Below are positions 1 through 11,033 of a DNA stretch of 64,000 nucleotides, piece by piece (the first letter of the stretch is position 1; each line of letters begins with the position of its first letter). The notes beneath the pieces are model-generated. The model searched no databases. It worked only from the letters and a program-made list of their open reading frames with translations, and was not told the origin of the DNA. The position numbers and the translations under genes were made by a program. Source of the DNA: Dichetophora obliterata (Eukaryota > Arthropoda > Insecta > Diptera > Sciomyzidae); the NCBI GenBank assembly GCA_963920525.1, contig OY986438.1, positions 122,674,920 to 122,738,919 on the forward strand. The letters are read 5' to 3'.

Positions 1-600
1 ACCCATTTTTGGTGTACCATTTTTTTTTTGCCAGCCCCGAATTCATAACACTACAAAAAATTAAGGTGGCAACCCTATCCACCATCTTGAAGTTTAAAAT
101 TCTGACATTAAATTCGGAATCAGCAACCCCTTAGCACTGATAAATGACGTTTAAAACTACTGAAAAGACATATAATTAGGTGGCAACCCTATTATTTCAA
201 AATTTTATAATTTTGAAATTCTGACAACGGATTCGGATTCAGCGACCCATATTTGGTGTACCATTTTTTTTTTGCCGGCCCCGAATTTATAAAACTAAAA
301 AAAATTAAGGTGGCAACCCTATCCACCATCTTGAATTTTAAAATTCTGATTTTAGATTCAAAATCAGCGACCCCTTAACACTGATAAATGATGTTTAAAA
401 CTCTTAAAAATACATATTATTAGGTGGCAATACTGTGGTAAAAATTTAGGTGGCAACCCTAACCTCCATCTTAAATTTTAAAACTGTGACATTATATTCG
501 AAATCAAATCCGTTGTCAGAATTTCAAAATTACAAGATTTCGCAAAAATAAAAAAAAATATAGGTGGCAACTCTATCCGTCATCTTAAATTTTAAAGTTT
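1..600. repeat. Degenerate tandem repeat, about 244-bp period
   Basis: The opening block ACCCAT..TTGGTGTACC recurs at 245, and AGGTGGCAACCCTA or a close variant occurs about six times (near 64, 178, 308, 422, 448 and 562). A segment near 213-240 reappears inverted at about 507-540. Seen directly: two imperfect long units plus inverted pieces. This looks like the edge of a satellite-like array or a repetitive transposon that continues beyond the left window edge. No coding signal is seen. Confidence 0.6.
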
Positions 601-1059
601 GACAGCAACTTCGAAATCATTTACCCTAAAATGGCGCTAACCGAAACCACAACTTGCCGTTAACTTAATCAGCCCTTAACTGACAGTTCAACCTTAACCG
701 AACATTGAGAAAGGGCTTTTTTTCTAAGTGCTGGTTAAAGTTCTGATTAGTGCTTAACCGGACATTGAGAAAGCGGCCCTTAAAAAACTTTGCCAGCAGT
801 GAAAAAAAAAAATGAAAACAAAATTTTTTTTTTTAGGCAACAACTGACACAAAATGCCAACATGTTGGCATTTAAATTTTTCTTGTCATACAACGATATT
901 TTGATTGACTAGCAAAATTCTATCTGTTTTCACTTGTTTGTGATTTTATATGACAATCAGTGGTCATATATGACAACAAATGTAAATGACAATACGTTTC
1001 CATTAGATTGACAACATTTGTCATTGAAAACTGACCTAGTGAAAACCAGGCTTTATGAT
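601..1059. other. AT-rich non-coding stretch
   Basis: No gene or element is recognised. The stretch has short repeated phrases such as CTTAACCGAACATTGAGAAAG (two variants near 690-770) and several copies of TATGACAA-like words near 940-1020. Probably decayed repeat DNA. Confidence 0.4.
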
Positions 1060-1178
1060 GATGGTGTGCTCCTTGGACAAAATACTGTCAACTACGACAA
1101 GAATCATTCTGTCCTTGAGGAAACACGTAGTCCATCGAGCAAATTTACAACCAAAACGTATGCAATAAATTTGTAGCA
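1060..1178 (-). pseudogene. LINE reverse transcriptase fragment
   Basis: About 120 bp closely matches 41590-41700 of the LINE at 40.5-42.7 kb in the same orientation, including the shared words CCGTCAACTACGAC (here TGTCAACTACGAC) and TCTGTCCTTGAG. In the other copy this stretch encodes reverse transcriptase between the palm DxxxAF motif and the GVPQGS motif. Only this crumb remains, with small indels, so it cannot encode a product. It shows that the LINE family is present in at least two loci in the window. Confidence 0.75.
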
Positions 1179-1557
1179 TAAATATGAAATTTTAATTTTT
1201 TTTTTCATAAAAATTGACCCAGTACTTTTGGAGCAAAGTGGTAACTTAAAATTTGCTCTTAAATTTTGTTTGAATGTATGCAATTCAATTTTGTTTTGTT
1301 ATGAATTTAAGCAACACATATATGATGTGAATGTATGCTAAAAATGTCCTTAAATAAGAACTTTTGTCCATCTAGGAGGATCTTACATAAACAAAAACCA
1401 TCCGGATCACCAACGCCGTAGATAAGGGGGAGTTCAGGGGGTTCAAAGCCCCCTTAGCAATGCAGTATGTTTTTATATATTAAATAAAAATATAAATATT
1501 CCAAATTACTATATTGTTTTCTCATAATTCTAAGAAATAATAATTTTTTAGAATTAT

Positions 1558-1713
1558 ATATGAGCTTAGTGCCAAATTAGTTCATGAAGCAACACGCTTG
1601 AACAGCAACAAGTTATTTGCTAACAAACCACCAATGTTGATCGCTACATCAAATCTTCAGCAGTCTTCTGTGGTTTCTGCAGTACCATTCACTTAAATAA
1701 GCTTATACAAAGA
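1558..1713 (+). repeat. Dispersed repeat B, copy 1
   Basis: This copy shares blocks with 8140-8311 and 27398-27490: AGCTTA, GTTAATGAAGCAACA-like, ACAAACCACCAA and CTTCAGCAGT, then TTCTGTGGTT and CTGCAGTACCATTCACTT, ending at an AAGCTT. It lies inside the 1412-3650 element. All three copies have the same orientation. No ORF or Pol III boxes are seen and the family is unknown to me. Confidence 0.65.
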
Positions 1714-3131
1714 CTTTCTGTTTAAATGAAACAAAATTATGTGTTGTATGTCGTCTTTTAAAGCAAGGTTTTCCTACTGTTTTGTGAATTACTTAATTTT
1801 TCCATAACATAAAGATAAATTGAAAATTGTATATTAGAATGGCCTTTTTTAAGAAATTTTCTAAAATAAATTATATTACTAGTCAAAAACGTAAGGTTTG
1901 GAATTAAAACTAACATGGTTTAATAGGAGTTCCGTAGGAGTTCGCCGAGTGACCGCGAGTTGATCGTTTTGTTGTAAATGGAAAAACATTAAAAAATGTA
2001 TGAACTTTTTACATATTTCTTAATTTTTACTCATAAAACATAATTTTGTGCTGTTATGTATGTCGTTTTTAATTTTATTGTTACCTAAAAATTGATATAT
2101 AAAAAAATTGCAATGAAATGTTGTTAAAATGCTTTTTAGAACAGCACTTAATATAAATACAAAAAATTTTGTGACTATGTTGAAAATCGTAATGAAATTT
2201 TTTACAAGAAGTGTTTGGAATATATCGAATTTTTTATTTTTAAGAAAAAAATCGCTAAAAATCCAAAAAAAGAATTTTTAAAAATGATATTACGCATCGC
2301 TATAACATAGTCTTGAACTATTTTGTGAAAAATTTTACAAAAACCAAGATTCGCATAAAAAGTTATAGCTGTTGAAACCTGACTTTTTTTCAAAAATGCT
2401 CAAAGTGCCTCTTTTTGTCATTTCGAACACAAACATAATCATAAAAAAAATCAATAAAACGATGTTTCTTATTTAAAATGACTTCTGTAATTTTATAAAA
2501 AAAAAAATTTATTTCTTAGTTAGAAAAATTGCTGGAATTTCAGGGCTGCCAACATTTACCAGGTTAAAAAATATTTAAAATACCCCAAAAACCAACAAAT
2601 TTCATTTTCACCACTGCAACTTGTGAATTATCTCTTTTTCACCATTCCAAAAAGCACAATATATCCAAAATCCGATCAGAAACCAATTCATGAAGTGGTG
2701 AAAATTAAGTTTGTTGGTTTTTGCTGTAAATTTTATCCGAAGAATCGGGGGGAATTCTTTGTATTTTAAAGTCTTAAATTAATGAGAGATCTTTTGTATT
2801 GAAAAAAAATCTTTATTTAGATCTAGTAAGAGAGGTCCTGTGCTTCAGCCCTGAACCCGGCTATATTTTTTAGTTATTACATTATCGTTTATGAGAAAAA
2901 GTTTATTTATAGTCTAATTGATTTTTTTTGTGTCACTTCAAAGACTTAACGGCTGATTCGCAAATTGTAAAAGAATTACAAGAATCATCATCTGGAGGCT
3001 TGGATGACCTTCCAACAACATCATCCTCATTGTATTAAGCTCGATGAAAAGGCGTTGGTAATTTTTAAGCAAAATCAGTCTGACATAGACATAAGTTTCC
3101 TGTCCCGTAAACGAAAAATAGGAATTTATCT

Positions 3132-3278
3132 TTTCAGAAGAACTGGCTTAGCGTGAACCGATGGCTTGCGTATTCAGAAGATAAAATTGGAGCGTTTTGC
3201 TCAGTATGTATTTTCTTTGGTAAGCAGGTTGGAGGTAGAGTTGACTGGAAATTGGGTAGCAAAGTCGTTCAAAATTAG
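3132..3278 (+). pseudogene. hAT transposase N-terminal zinc-finger remnant (TTF/ZMYM type)
   Basis: A 48-codon open stretch begins FQKNWLSVNRWLAYS and contains GAFCSVCIFFG before a stop. Aromatic residues, then WLAYS, then an F-C-x2-C-x-FF motif match the TTF-type zinc finger found at the start of ZMYM/hAT-type transposases. Upstream (about 2945-3030) an acidic stretch with ESSSGGLDDLPTTSSS is a plausible remnant of the preceding linker in a broken frame. The catalytic RNase H fold and dimerisation domain are not visible in the element, so it is non-autonomous. No convincing start codon remains. The identification is by motif only. Confidence 0.55.
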
Positions 3279-3657
3279 AAAGATGCCAAAGAAGTATCTT
3301 CACGAATGAAACAAATACCACAAAAATCTAATTATTTCCGCAGATCAGTTTTTAAAATTATATACATATCATTTACTCCCAACATAAACAATTAGTTTAG
3401 GATTAGAGCGAAACTTGTGCCTCTTATTCAACCAATAACACTTTGCGGTAGATAAATAAATAAATGAAGATAAACTTTAAATAAATAAACTTTTATTAAC
3501 TCTTTTAACTTCGATTGCTGAAATCGGTTAAGAAATTCGGAAAGTACTTAGACTTTACAAATCCCTAGAGAAAATTTAAAACTTAACATTTTTTTTTTGC
3601 TCGAGTAAGCACCCCCCTCCCCCCCTTATAAATTACCTATCTACGGCGTTGATCACC

Positions 3658-5533
3658 ACACGAACATACGGTGTGAATTCTAGGTGTAAAGCTTCAGTGG
3701 TTCGACCGTGATGCTCAGACATACATACGCACCAACGTGTTTATATATTAAGACATAACAATAGGCCAAACATTAAAAAGACTTTTTCTGAGCATTGGGC
3801 CATTCTAAATTAATTTTTACAATAACTGAAAACAAAATTTACCACAATATAAGACAATTTGACTATTCTGTATTCAATTTGACCGATTCTAAGTTAGATC
3901 TTTCTGCATTTAGTTTGTCATTTTGCGAATTTATCCATGAATCATTTGTGAATCCATGTGAAACTTACATGTAATCAGCATAGTAATGGCTTTATTATTT
4001 AAAATCTTCAAAGATTTTGTTTCAGCTCTTTGAAAGCCTTTGAAACTCGATCCGTATTAAAAGTTCTTCTATTTGCATAAAAATTTTTTCGCTAAAGCTT
4101 GTCATGACCCTGTAACTGAAACCAATCGAGTTGTTTTAACCTCATGGCTAGGCAGATATTATAAACCTAATACATGGTCATTAACGTATTTAAAAAGTAA
4201 AAACAAAGTGTGCATGAAACGAGCAAAGCGTTTGTCTCTCTCTCTCTGTGAATGTGTGAGTGTGTGTGTGCGTGTTGAATAAATGATAGTGTACTTTTTT
4301 TACTGCGGCGACATAGAAGTTATGTCTGCGCATGCGCAAATGCCTAGCTTGCGCAACTAATGTAAAAAATGCTAGAAAATGAAACAAAATAGCAACTGTT
4401 GCATGAAAAATAATTACTGCTGATGCACTTCACAGAAGTATGGCAACAATAAGCGGCTGTTAATAGCTACTTATAAGATTTAAGAAATAAAACTAATCAA
4501 AAAAAAAAAACAACAAACAATGAAGTGCTAGAAACTAAAAATTAACAACTAACTGCTTATAAACAATACATCATTGTTTATTTGCACACATGATGATGTT
4601 GTTGTTTTTCTTTGTTTTTGTTAATGCAAATAATGAGGAACTTAGTGTTGCAATAGACAGCAAATTAGACCTAGAGATAGACAGCGAAAAAACACTTCAA
4701 CGGCGGCAACTGCTATTAAATGAACTTCTACCCGTACTATTGGGCTGCGTAAAATACTAACTTTAAAGTAATAACTAGCCAGTTGCTTCCTAATGACTCT
4801 GCCGTTCCGGTACTAGAGCTGCCGCCGGACATGTAAAGTCGTCTTTAGTTAGCACATTCATTGGCAACACTTAATATTTGTTTGGATTTGCATGAGAAAA
4901 CTTAAACTCATTTAACTCAACTAATGTGCCATTGATGTCGGAATCATACGATATAAAAGTTCCATTTAGGATAGTTTGAGCTGAGGATGAGCAGCTAATT
5001 AAAGCTGCAAGAGCATTTCTAATGATTTATCTTTTCCTTTGTTTAGAAATATAAAACTAATTGACATTTATTTAAAGAGAGTTCATCAAAATGAAACACG
5101 CATTTTCTTCACTACAAAACCGGAAATGATAAATTATATCAATGTTGACGGCTAACATTTGAAGTTTATTGTATATATCATGCTGGCGAGGTTTCTAAGC
5201 CAACATTCTTGTGCATTTATTATTCTCTTAATTAATTTGTTAATCCGATATCTGTTTTTTTACTATTTTGTGTCTTCTACAAAATTTAGAGAAATTCTCT
5301 GCTCTTAATATTTCTGAAAACCATAAATTTGCATTACATATGTCTACCTTCATTTAAATATCCGGCTTAACTTATCTAAATCTGCTTTGATTCTCAAAAA
5401 TGCCTTTATTTTGATATATGGAATTTCATTCGGTGTGTGCTTAAAATAAGTATTACGAAGTTATTTTCAGTTCTATAAAAGAATGGCTTAATTATAAAAA
5501 GACAAACATGGTCACAAATATACACAAACTCAA
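3658..5533. other. Intergenic stretch without recognised gene
   Basis: AT-rich sequence. It holds a pyrimidine and GT/GTGT microsatellite at about 4238-4276 and some balanced-composition sequence at 4640-4860. The short ORFs here lack domain signals. I see no transposon ends or RNA gene. Confidence 0.4.
4238..4276. repeat. CT / GT microsatellite
   Basis: TCTCTCTCTCTC followed by GTGAGTGTGTGTGTGCGTG; simple dinucleotide slippage sequence. Confidence 0.85.
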
Positions 5534-6346
5534 AGAGCTGGGTAGCCGTCGATACTATAGGTACAAACCATTGATAGTTGCCGATGCTATCGATACCGAA
5601 ATTATAAAATGAAAAGACGTAAGAACATGGTTTTGAACACTAAAGTTTGATATTTTATCTTGGCTTCCGCAGCTTAGTTTCAAAATTTGGCTACCGCCAA
5701 TATGATATAAGTGATTAAACCAAATATTTGACAAGAAGTCCCAATTCTATTATGTTTCTCTTAAAAGAAATTGAAAAGTTTTATTTTTTAACATAAAATA
5801 CAAATTTTCCAATCAGTTCCATCTGAAAAAAAAAATTGGAATGCAAGAAAACTAGCATATCCTTTAAGTTGAATTCTTAAAGCTAGATCGCCTAACATTA
5901 ATTATTAGCCCGGCTATGCTGAAAATACGCTCAGATTCTACCGATGAAGCCGGGATACACAAATACTTATTTACCAACTGTCCAAGGACTTCGTTTTGAT
6001 AAACATTTATCTTCATATAAAAAATATACTTAAGCTAGGAAAAAACGGTAATTTTAAGAAGAACATAGCTCAGTAATGGATTGATATTTCCATCAAATCT
6101 TTCTAGCTCCAGATATTGTCTTCTAGTTGTAATTTCATCCAAATTTGCTGTCCTACTTTTTCCTGCAGCCGTTGCGTCATAAAATCGAGAAAATATGTGT
6201 ACAATATATCAGTTGCTTCGAAAGTTTGATAGTCGCTAAGCATCTATCGATGTAGCGATTATATAGGTAATAATAAATCGATGCGAATATCGATAGTATG
6301 AAACCATCGATAGTTGCGACGATATTATCGATAGTTTTCCAGCTCT
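5534..6346 (-). mobile_element. hAT relic, 813 bp
   Basis: The ends AGAGCTGG (5534) and CCAGCTCT (6346) are inverted, and the sequence behind them is rich in TATCGATA on both sides, so the arms match imperfectly for about 60 bp. The interior carries a hAT dimerisation-domain remnant (5864-5998, minus strand). A possible degenerate 8-bp duplication, ACAAACTC versus ACAAGCGC, lies at or near the ends. The deletion derivative retains only the transposase C-terminus. Confidence 0.65.
5864..5998 (-). pseudogene. hAT transposase C-terminal dimerisation domain
   Basis: A 44-codon open stretch includes YLCIPASSVESERIFSIAG followed by a basic INVRRSS. This is the hallmark of the hAT family C-terminal dimerisation (hATC) domain, where P-A/S-S-x-x-SER-x-FS is nearly invariant. 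A frameshift and stop follow at KNST, just where the canonical helix with LxxLxFLxxN should continue; a shifted frame still shows remains of it. Upstream transposase domains are missing. This is a fossil of a once full-length hAT transposase. The family identification is firm, the subfamily is not. Confidence 0.85.
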
Positions 6347-7207
6347 ACAAGCGCAGCATTCAATAAATTTTAAAGTAATTAATTAGTTTTGCACAATAAA
6401 AAGGAAAAAGTCAAAACTATTTTCAAAACAGTGATAAATTGAATCAATATAAAAATGTTATATCCAAATATAAAGTCATTATGAAATACGCAGAGAGAAA
6501 ATGTTTGCTTAAATATTAATGTGTAAGATCAAGCGAGGGGACAACCTTTCAACAGAAGTTTTATTTGGATAACATTTTTTAATAGTTATAGCAAATTTCA
6601 AATAACACTTTTAACTACCTATATAATCACCATTATTTCAAATATTCAAAATAATATGAAAAAAACTCAAGTTATTATAGTTTTGCTTTTGTTTCAGTTC
6701 AAAGTGAATAAGTTTTGTAAGCTTTTCTTATTTCCAAAGTCAAGTACTTTGAGGTTTATTTTTTTATTTATTTGTTAAGTACGGCATTAAATCGTGTCTT
6801 ACTTCTTAATTTTCCATATAAATTTTTGTCATCTTACCTTCTACAAACATTTTTTTTATACCTTGTGCAAATCATAATTTCTGTCTAACTCATCAATTCA
6901 AACCATTTCGAAATATCGTGATTGGTATTTTTTTTGACAAGATATTTACATTAACTGACACCATATTAATTTTTTTACTCTTGAGGCCTAATCTTAACTT
7001 GCTTTTATTTAAAGAAACAGCCTTGTACAGGCTTAGTAAAAGCTAATAAGAAATTATCTTGGACTAAACCGAAGTTAAAATACCCACACAGTTGTGTTGT
7101 AGTATTTTCGATGTTTTAAATGTTGCATTATTTTATGACGTCTCTTTTATCTTTTTACGTCGTTTTTATCCGAATATTTAAAATTTGAAACTCAGACTAA
7201 ATTTTAA
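6347..7207. other. AT-rich stretch without recognised feature
   Basis: No ORF, inverted ends or repeat matching other parts of the window was noticed. Confidence 0.4.
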
Positions 7208-7318
7208 TCAGGGTTGCGGAGTCGGACCAAAAAATCTCGACTCCGACTCCTACTCCTCAAAACATTGAAGCTCTGACTCCAACTCCGACTCCAACTTCGA
7301 CTCCCACCAAATAAGACT
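7208..7318. repeat. GACTCC hexamer repeat with GTTGCGGAGTCGG head
   Basis: GGTTGCGGAGTCGGACC is followed by repeated (GACTCC/AACTCC) hexamers, CTCCGACTCC..CTCCAACTCC, for about 100 bp. Hexamer-bearing repeats of this kind occur within arthropod transposons. The surrounding element is not identifiable here. Confidence 0.6.
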
Positions 7319-7599
7319 CTTTAATATAAGTAGTTTAAAAAATTAAAAACAAAAACAATTTTTAAGTGAAGATGGGTTTTAAATTGAAAGAGGGTTTTTT
7401 CTTGCTACTAAACTACTTGGAATGCTATTATTGTCTTTTTAAATTACTATTTTCAATATTTCTGGCTGAAATCATTAAAAGTGATTTTTTAGGTTAGATG
7501 CTCTTGATGGAGCGTTTTTATCCGTTCCACAAAAATTACTAATTTTTAGTGTCCGACCGAATATTCAGTTTCGGTTTCGGTTACGGCCAGTTTCGGCCA

Positions 7600-7865
7600 T
7601 TTTTTAAGTCACTTTGTATTGGAGATAGGAATGATTTTCATTCGATTTATGCTAAAAGTGCATATTTGCGCGTTAAAGCTTATTCTATGTGCAATGAATA
7701 ATTAGATTAAACTTTGTGGATTTGAAGGGATCTTACCATTTTGCGAAATCAACTCCGGAGGTGATGCTAATCAAGAATATATATGCTTTTCCATGCTCTC
7801 CATGCCTCCTTATCAGCACTACAAACAGAGTGAAAAATCAATATACCCCTTACACATTATGTGTG
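7600..7865. repeat. Dispersed repeat (AAGTCACTTTGTAT ... AATATATATG type), copy 1
   Basis: It starts with AAGTCACTTTGTATTGGAGAT and TTTTCATTCGATTT and ends with GATGCTAATCAAGAATATATATG, then CTCCATGCCTCCTTATCAGC and a TATACCCCTTACACAT tail. The same blocks occur in the same order at 22165-22765. The pattern resembles repeats widespread in introns and intergenic DNA of higher flies. The family name is uncertain. Confidence 0.65.
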
Positions 7866-8139
7866 CGGTTATAAAAACGTTTTAACCATATCTCAAGCAT
7901 GGTGGTCTTCTGAATGAGAAATTCTGGAAACTTTTTGATCAGAAGTCATATGTATATGAATTATTTAATTGTCTTTTTCGTTTAAAAAAAAAATCTTGTA
8001 TAGCATTTGAATACATATATTAATTTAACTCTTTTCTTTTTTTTCGGATCGATTTTTCTAATTTGAAAACTTAAATGAATTTAATTAAGAATGCGTTCGT
8101 CTTTATTTTTTTTTATAATTCTAAAACTGAATATATATT

Positions 8140-8311
8140 GCTTTAAGCTTAATGCAAATAAGTTAATGAAGCAACAGGTTGCAACAACACCAAGTTCTTT
8201 GCAGAACAAACCACCAAGCAGACTAGACAGACTGTTTCGATGATTGCTACATCAACTCTTCAGCAGTTTTCTGTGGTTACTGCAGTACCATTCACTTTGA
8301 TAAGCTTGTAC
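8140..8311 (+). repeat. Dispersed repeat B, copy 2 (most complete)
   Basis: The longest copy, about 170 bp, opens with AAGCTTAATGCAAATAAG and closes with GATAAGCTTGTACC. It shares CAAGTTCTTTGCAGAACAA with copy 3 and the CTTCAGCAGT / CTGCAGTACCATTCAC blocks with copy 1. It lies about 65 bp upstream of a SINE. Unknown family, non-coding. Confidence 0.7.
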
Positions 8312-8375
8312 CAACTATGCATCAAAAATAAAGGTAGCAATTTTAAGTCTTAACTGGTATCAAAACAGCAAACGT

Positions 8376-8678
8376 TACCGTAGCCTAGTGGGTAGAGTGC
8401 GTGGCCCTAAGCTAAAGAACCGCGGTAGCCCGGGTTCAATTCCAGCTCAGACAGAAAGTTTTTTCAATTGAATTAATTTTTCTGTTCGGTCGTCACCTCT
8501 CTGCAGACAATGGCAAACCTCAGAGAGAAAAAATTGCCATGTAAAGCTTCTTGAGAACATAAGCCGTTCGGAGTCGGCATAAAACACGTAGCTCCAGTTC
8601 TCGATCATTTGTGATCAAACATTTAATAACTAGTTCAAAGTCCTTCCAAGGGCTGAAATGGCCAGTTCATTTTTTTTA
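8376..8678 (+). mobile_element. tRNA-derived SINE, copy 1
   Basis: The head CCGTAGCCTAGTGGGTAG holds a box A match (TAGCCTAGTGG) and about 45 bp further a box B match (GGTTCAATTCC), so it is derived from a tRNA gene. The body contains TCTCTGCAGACAATGGCAAAC and GTTCGGAGTCGGCATAAAAC. The tail is GGGCTGAAATGGCCAGTTC followed by a T-run. The same structure is at 57925-58267 and, inverted and split, at 42678-42888 plus 40504-40535. It is non-coding and depends on a LINE for mobility. AACGTT occurs at both ends but is too short to be a convincing duplication. Confidence 0.9.
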
Positions 8679-9796
8679 TAACGTTGTCGTTACTTAAAAA
8701 CTTATTCTTTATATTTTGGGAATGTATTTAAAAAACAGTTAAATCAAAACTCAATCGCCTTAACAATGTAATGAGAAACACAAACATTTCAACAAACAAT
8801 AATATTAGCTAACCAAAAACCAACAATAACTAATCCAATTTTAATGGCATGATCTACAGCTATGCTAAGTGGCCAACGAAAGGATACACTAACATAACCA
8901 ACGTAGGAGCAATACACATCTGTCTTTGAATGCACTCTTTTTCCACACAATGAGCTTAAATTGGAGTCGGTTTGTAGTCGTCGTTCTTTGAGTTGCTGAC
9001 TGTCGTCGACTGTCAACGTCTTAAAACGAACGGATAACAAACATTAACAACAATCAAGGAGCTGTTGGCTTAAGCTTGCACCCACACAATTTACAGTTAA
9101 TGGAGCTATGAACGAGCTTTGGTTACTCGACTGGCTTTGGTGGTTAATTACTGCAGATTGTTACGGTTTGTTGGTGGCAATTGTTACGTGGTTGTCTTTG
9201 TTGTCGTTGTTGTTTGTTTGAAATACTAATGAAATGCTTGAGTGGTAGTTGGCAAGAAATAGATTTGGCAGAATCGAGAATTCCTTTAAGTTATATAAGC
9301 AAAATGTTAATTCAAAGCATCTTGTTTGAAATTGCTTTAAATTTTTCACTCATGTTTAAGAAATCAAGAAGATAGGTAGCAAACTCAAAACTAAGAATGC
9401 TAAGCTAACCAAAATTATTTTTTTGGAATAAATTTATGAGCCTTTTCGTGTGGAAAAGTTCGTTTTCGGAACTCAGCAATAAAGTTTCTTTTAATCAATC
9501 GCCGAAATAAAATGACTCTTAAGAGCGAACCTTTTTTTTTGTGTTCGCAAATGAGTTCGCAAAAACTAACCTCAAATGGTACATAGCTATTTTTGTTCAT
9601 AAGTTAGTTAAAAAAAAAAAAATCATAAGTTGTATATATTTTGTTTAAAAATGAGTTAACAAAAGTACAAAAAAAGGACAATTTTATGATAATTGGTTTT
9701 CAGAGTGGATATTTGCACTAACAAATGCTAATATCAAAGCAAACCCCCAAATAATAAAATAATAAAAAAAAAAAATAATAAAAAAACATGAAGAGA
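8679..9796. other. Stretch without recognised gene
   Basis: AT-rich with a less biased part around 8789-9200. Short ORFs on both strands show no domain. T and A runs lie near 9530 and 9610, and an AT-only stretch near 9755-9785. Confidence 0.35.
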
Positions 9797-9872
9797 AACC
9801 AAGGGCTTGAACTCGCGTCTTCTTTGACTGCTATTGACAGGTCACTGCTATTACCAATAGGCCAAATCAATT
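9797..9872 (-). repeat. tRNA-like sequence (SINE head or tRNA pseudogene)
   Basis: On the minus strand, TGGCCTATTGGTAATAGCAG resembles the tRNA D-arm/box A region. It is followed about 45 bp later by GAGTTCAAGCCC, a box B-like T-arm. An AT-rich tail follows toward 9755. It differs from the other tRNA-like heads in the window. The acceptor stem does not pair convincingly, so it is not called a tRNA gene. Confidence 0.5.
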
Positions 9873-9995
9873 GTTGAAGTTTAACAGCGTTACGTGCTTA
9901 TTGACCAAAATCTGAAAAATAAAAATTAATTTCAAATTTTTGCATTCGTGGGTAATTTCAGTCAGTGACTTTTTGAATTGAATGTAGTTTTTCGG

Positions 9996-10280
9996 CAAAA
10001 AAGCGTTTTAATTCTTAATAAAATGTTTTTGAAGAGCAATCAGCTTTTTTCAATGTTTTTATTCCTGCAAATAATAGGTTTTATCAATGTCCTTAAACTA
10101 GTAGTTTGTTTCAGTGTTGACCTCTTAATTGGTCCCAAATCTTTTACCGTCGGGCAATTTTTTCTGGTTTAGAAATAGGAAATAGTCGCAGGGAGCTAAA
10201 TCTAAGAAATATGGTGGATGGGGCTTAAAATCAGAAGTTTGTATCCCAATTTGAGGGTTTTTGCCATGGCGACTACAGAC
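9996..10280 (-). pseudogene. mariner transposase C-terminus, degenerate
   Basis: The minus strand reads HPPYFLDLAPCDYFLF, matching the mariner motif HPPYSPDLAPSDYxLF, whose first D is the third catalytic residue. It continues with LPDGKRFGTN and, past a stop, FKDIDKTYYLQE, the expected C-terminal helix region. A frameshift separates it from KTLKLGYKLL upstream. Several stops are present and S-P is replaced by F-L before the catalytic D. Neither inverted terminal repeat is recognised. This is an old mariner fossil; the open frame of the opposite strand at 10218-10487 is its shadow. Confidence 0.75.
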
Positions 10281-10599
10281 AGTAGTTCATGTAGTGGAAA
10301 AAAAAATCAGAATTTTTATGGTCACAAAATCTTACAAATTTGGTATCGCTGTAAAGGAAATTCCTTCACTACAGAAAACCCAAAATATCAGACTCAAACA
10401 TTTTTTGTAGATCTGGGGTCGTCCATAAACTACGTTACTGATTTTCCGGTTTTTTACCCCCCCCCCCCCCCCCATAAAGTAACGTGACATATGAAATTAA
10501 TTCATTCGAATGATTATATATTTTGACTAGCTCTGACAATTTTCACTAGTATTAGTGACTAGTATGACTAGATACATTAAAGAAACAATTGGAAAAAAA

Positions 10600-10812
10600 T
10601 CAATAATTAATATCATCTGTAAAAGCTATTCCATCTGCGATCCAAGATTCGATGCTCTCAATCACTGGGATAGAAAAAGCTGGTAGCTTTGTTGAGGATT
10701 CTTCAAAATAGAATTTTTCATCGGATTCTATGTCGACCCATTCAGGTGGATCCTCATTTCTAACGCAAAGAAATTCACCTGGTCTTTGACAGAGTACCCT
10801 TAAAGGCTGCAC
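10600..10812 (-). pseudogene. Transposon ORF fragment, C-terminal part, unknown function
   Basis: A 70-residue acidic open frame containing PGEFLCVRNEDPPEWVDIES ends in a natural stop inside the 24-bp-TIR element. It lies downstream, on the same strand, of the zinc-finger-like segment at 10893-11033, with stops between them. I take both as remnants of a single element-encoded protein. No catalytic motif can be seen, so neither transposase function nor family is claimed. Confidence 0.4.
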
Positions 10813-10892
10813 TCGAGCTGCACCAAGTTCTGTGTTTTTGTGTAAATGCTTTCTGAATATTGATTTATTTAAATAGTATTTTTTATTCCGAT

Positions 10893-11033
10893 TTATTGTA
10901 AACGATATAATACAAACTTATGGCAATTCATAGAAGTTTTAAAAACGAAATACAAGCCGCAGGTAGGACACAACCTTGAACCGATTTCTTCTTTCTGAGA
11001 AGGACAGTACATGTCATACGGTATCTCCTTTGA
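10893..11033 (-). pseudogene. Zinc-finger-like ORF fragment inside TIR element
   Basis: A 46-codon open stretch contains YDMYCPSQKEE then LCPTCGLYFVF and NCHK, a C-x2-C ... C-H arrangement resembling a treble-clef or C2H2 finger with one ligand uncertain. A TGA closes it upstream, and the frame continues beyond as LTLRPECS, so a single nonsense mutation may split it. The plus-strand ORF at 10976-11215 overlaps it and is probably its shadow. Function is unknown; DNA binding is inferred from the finger only. Confidence 0.4.

Larger units (their letters stand above)
1412..3650. mobile_element. hAT-like DNA transposon, internally decayed
   Basis: The ends carry a 13-bp inverted repeat AACGCCGTAGATA (1412-1424 and 3638-3650), followed inward on both sides by G-rich/C-rich tracts. 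Both ends are flanked by the direct repeat GATCACC (1405-1411 and 3651-3657); with one ambiguous base this fits a 7-8 bp target duplication of hAT type. A TTF-type zinc-finger peptide lies at 3132-3278 on the plus strand. An internal inverted repeat of about 29 bp (2587-2615 with 2694-2722) surrounds a short loop. The rest of the transposase is unrecognisable. Assignment to hAT rests on the zinc finger and duplication length; the exact family is not known to me. Confidence 0.75.

Noticed and set aside
8376..8450. tRNA gene call
   Set aside because: Box A and B are present, but the sequence is the head of a repeated SINE with body and tail.
10218..10487. 89-codon plus-strand ORF ending in a proline run
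   Set aside because: It overlaps the mariner C-terminus on the other strand, and its end is an artefact of the poly-C tract.
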